The notes under the pieces: model-generated | Database searches by the model: none | The model's input: the letters and a program-made list of their open reading frames with translations, nothing else | What the model was told of the DNA's origin: nothing | From: Planctomycetota bacterium | GTDB lineage: Bacteria; Planctomycetota; UBA1135; UBA2386 | Assembly (NCBI GenBank): GCA_020638655.1 | Contig: JACKIC010000001.1 | Location: 930,001-994,000, forward strand | Direction: 5' to 3' | Length of the DNA stretch: 64,000 nucleotides | In this document: piece by piece, positions 61,955 to 64,000 of the stretch | Layout: the number at the start of each line of letters is the position of its first letter | How positions within the stretch are numbered: position 1 is the stretch's first letter | Made by a program: the position numbers and the translations under genes

Positions 61955-63139
61955 ATGCCCATCAAGCTCCTGACGGTTGCCCTGTTCGCGACGTGTGGCG
62001 CGGCGCAGACGTTCGTCGTCGACGCTGCCAACGGCCCCGGCACCAACTTCACCGACATCGCCGCGGCGGTCGCCGCGGTTCCCGACGGCGCCACCCTGCT
62101 GGTGCGGCCGGGGATCTACGGCCCGTTCTCGATCGCGGCCAAGGGGCTCACGCTGCTCGGTGGGCCCGGCGTCGACGTGACCGGCTCGGGCGCGCTGCCG
62201 CCGGCGGTCGAGGTGCGCAACACCGCGGCCGCGCAGTCGGTCGTCGTGAGCGGTGTGCGTCTGGCGTCGTGTGACGGGGCCGTGAGCGTGCGCAACTGCG
62301 CGGGCCCGGTGCTCCTCGAAGGTGTCGATGCTTCGCTCGGCACGTGTTTCCTGACCGGCACGCGCGCGAGCTCGTTCGGCATCTGGACCTGCGCACAGGT
62401 CCTGGTGTCCCGCTGCGTCGGCTGGAACTCCTGGGCTGCGAACTCGGACGTCGTGTTCGAGCTCTGCACGTTGCGCGGCAGCGGCAGTTACTGCCTGCAC
62501 GGGTCGTGCTCGCACTCTAACCCGGGTCTGGAGCTGACCGGCGGTTCGGCGCAGATCGTCTCCGGCTCTCTCACGGGTGGCGCCGGCTTCAGCCCGCTTT
62601 CGCCGTTCTCGAACAACCAGCCGGCGCTGTCGCTGATCGGCGCGACCGCGCGGGTCATGGCGCCGGTGACGCTCGACGCCACGGGATACGCCGGCATGGC
62701 GCCCGCTCCCGCGATCGCGGGTACCGGTTCGCTGCGCCTCGACCCTGCCGTCGTGCTCACGACCACGGCCGTTCCCGCCATCGCGAGCACGGTCGGTTTG
62801 CAGACCGCGACGATGCCGACCGTTCTGGGTCAGTCCGCCGCACCCAACTCGACGCTGTTCGCCGCCGCGTTGGGTCCGATCGGCGACGTCGTCGTGCTGG
62901 TCGTCGGTCTCCCCGGCGCCGCCGCCACCGTGCCGGGTTTCACCGACGCGTTCTGGATCGATCCGGCCGTGCACCAGTTCCATGCCATCGGCGTGCCGCG
63001 ACCGGGCGTGCCCGTGCTCGGCGCCGTCGCCGTGCCCAACGTCGCGGCGCTGCGCGGCCTGCGCATCGCGTGGCAGGCCGCGTCGATCGGCAGCGCGGGC
63101 ACGATGGCCTCGAATCCGACCTGGACGTTGGTGCGATGA
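61955..63139 (+). CDS. Secreted beta-helix-type protein
   Basis: A 394-residue protein with a short signal peptide (LLTVALFATCGAAQ) and then a start typical of right-handed beta-helix proteins (FTDIAAAVAAVPDGATLLVR). Repeated short strands with Cys pairs follow (CAGPVLLEGVDASLGTCFLT, CTLRGSGSYCLHGSC). The C-terminal 110 residues (PGAAATVPGFTDAFWIDPAV) are the beta-rich ending seen in other secreted proteins of this lineage. Probably surface-exposed. It is coupled by ATGA to the next gene. Confidence 0.82.
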   Translation: MPIKLLTVALFATCGAAQTFVVDAANGPGTNFTDIAAAVAAVPDGATLLVRPGIYGPFSIAAKGLTLLGGPGVDVTGSGALPPAVEVRNTAAAQSVVVSGVRLASCDGAVSVRNCAGPVLLEGVDASLGTCFLTGTRASSFGIWTCAQVLVSRCVGWNSWAANSDVVFELCTLRGSGSYCLHGSCSHSNPGLELTGGSAQIVSGSLTGGAGFSPLSPFSNNQPALSLIGATARVMAPVTLDATGYAGMAPAPAIAGTGSLRLDPAVVLTTTAVPAIASTVGLQTATMPTVLGQSAAPNSTLFAAALGPIGDVVVLVVGLPGAAATVPGFTDAFWIDPAVHQFHAIGVPRPGVPVLGAVAVPNVAALRGLRIAWQAASIGSAGTMASNPTWTLVR

Positions 63140-64000
63140 GGGTGCGGCGGTCCGGGCCGTCGCTGGTGGTCGTCAGCTTGCTGGTGATCGTCGCGGTCCT
63201 GCTCGCCTGGTCATCGCGGTCACTCTTCGGTGGTCGTCCATCCCCGGGCGATCGTGATGCGGCGGTGCTTCCGACGATCGAGTCGATTCCCGTGCAGGCG
63301 GAGGAATCGTCGCCGAGTGCTCAGGGCGCTCGGGTCGAAACCGAATCGATCGACGACCCTGTCGCGTCGCAGCAGGACGCGGTCTTCTCGGGCTGGGTCG
63401 TCGACACGCGCGGCAATCCGAGGCCGGATCTCCGCGTCAGTGTGTGGTTGCTGCGGGACGTGGTGACCGCGTTCGCACCTTCGCAGCATGGGTGCCGGAC
63501 CGGACCGGCTGGCGCCTTCCAGATGGAGTTGCCAGCTGCGTGGCGTGACATGGCGCTCGGTGTCGGGGTCTCCTCGGAGGACCATCGGCTGTCTGCACAG
63601 TTGGTGGCCTGTGCCACCACCCGCCAGACCCTCGTCGTCGCCGGGCCCTCCGATCGGGACAGTCGCATCGACGGCGTCGTGCGTATCCGGGGTCCGTTGG
63701 ATCAAGGCCATTGGCTGATGCCGGTCGAGCGGGCGAGGGCGCTCGTCGCCGGCGGTGACTTCGCGGACGGGACCATCCGGCTCGGTGATGTCGGGCTCAA
63801 CCTGAAGCGTCCCGCCTGGGAGCCCCACGCGTTCGGACTGGCCGTGATCACGGCGCGTCGCGCTCCCGCTGCATACCGCAGGTTCGCCGATGGTGTCGCG
63901 TTCGACGGTTGGCTCGCGGGCCGACCGGAGATCGAGGTCGCGCAATGCGTCGTTCGTGTGCCCGCGGTCGGCGACCGCGCGGTGTCCGAGATCGAGTTCG
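63136..64000 (+). CDS. Membrane-anchored CarboxypepD_reg-like protein, runs off the window end
   Basis: Open from ATG 63136 to the last base with no stop: 288 codons plus one base. It has an N-terminal membrane helix (SLVVVSLLVIVAVLLAWSS), an acidic linker and then at least one CarboxypepD_reg-like repeat (VFSGWVVDTRGNPRPDLRVS) plus further beta segments. It resembles the element 2 gene at 46331 in plan, though not closely in sequence. The stop, and so the full length, is outside the window. Confidence 0.72.
   Translation, partial: MRVRRSGPSLVVVSLLVIVAVLLAWSSRSLFGGRPSPGDRDAAVLPTIESIPVQAEESSPSAQGARVETESIDDPVASQQDAVFSGWVVDTRGNPRPDLRVSVWLLRDVVTAFAPSQHGCRTGPAGAFQMELPAAWRDMALGVGVSSEDHRLSAQLVACATTRQTLVVAGPSDRDSRIDGVVRIRGPLDQGHWLMPVERARALVAGGDFADGTIRLGDVGLNLKRPAWEPHAFGLAVITARRAPAAYRRFADGVAFDGWLAGRPEIEVAQCVVRVPAVGDRAVSEIEF

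Overview
The window is about 64 kb of very GC-rich bacterial chromosome with dense, tightly packed genes, frequent 1-4 bp start/stop overlaps (ATGA, GTGA, TGATG) and frequent GTG starts. Its proteome style suggests a member of the Planctomycetota, probably one of the marine high-GC lineages. This is inference, based on two large CRTAC1-type FG-GAP/ASPIC lipoproteins, several secreted beta-propeller proteins, and secreted proteins ending in a Cys-containing beta-rich module that I associate with those genomes. No rRNA or species-level marker is present.

0-13 kb holds housekeeping genes. On the minus strand are NAD-dependent DNA ligase (ligA), a 34-residue membrane protein and an aminoglycoside-phosphotransferase-like/AAA protein, coupled by GTGA overlaps, plus a DUF4388 protein and LemA. 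On the plus strand is a coupled run: mannose-6-phosphate isomerase, an RluB-type pseudouridine synthase, a catalytic/non-catalytic pair of M16 peptidases, and a NIF3 protein. A truncated sulfotransferase remnant and an AI-2E family transporter follow on the minus strand.

13-22 kb: two coupled CRTAC1-like lipoproteins, an EboF-like alkaline-phosphatase-superfamily protein, a YkgJ-type Cys-cluster protein and small membrane proteins. 22-26 kb: response regulator-groES-groEL on the minus strand and an acidic-tailed zinc-ribbon protein. 26-37.7 kb: TPR proteins; a kynureninase-kynB-Rid-lipoprotein-HAD run; a duplicated pair of small membrane proteins; SprT-like, XdhC, PlsC and ECF sigma factor genes; and small secreted proteins.

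37.7-48.9 kb is the accessory region. It starts at a complete tRNA-Val(TAC) gene whose 3' end is repeated perfectly (32 bp) at 43.3 kb and imperfectly at 48.87 kb, giving two apparent segments of about 5.5 kb each. Next to the repeats lie arrays of 10-bp units (TGGCAC plus four bases). The first segment carries a tyrosine recombinase with an intact catalytic domain but no N-terminal domain and no usable start. Cargo is mostly secreted or membrane proteins: a gluzincin-type metallopeptidase, a Kelch-type protein, a papain-like (C70-like) protease, a CarboxypepD_reg-like protein and small lower-GC lipoproteins. A 32-bp sequence (29/32 identical) recurs once in each segment. This tRNA-anchored double segment is the most unusual structure here.

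48.9-64 kb returns to chromosomal background: methyltransferases, a Reg_prop beta-propeller protein, an M20 peptidase, a hybrid histidine kinase, a very large BNR/Vps10-like propeller protein, an aminotransferase, an S41 peptidase, a beta-helix-type secreted protein, and a membrane-anchored protein that runs off the end of the window.
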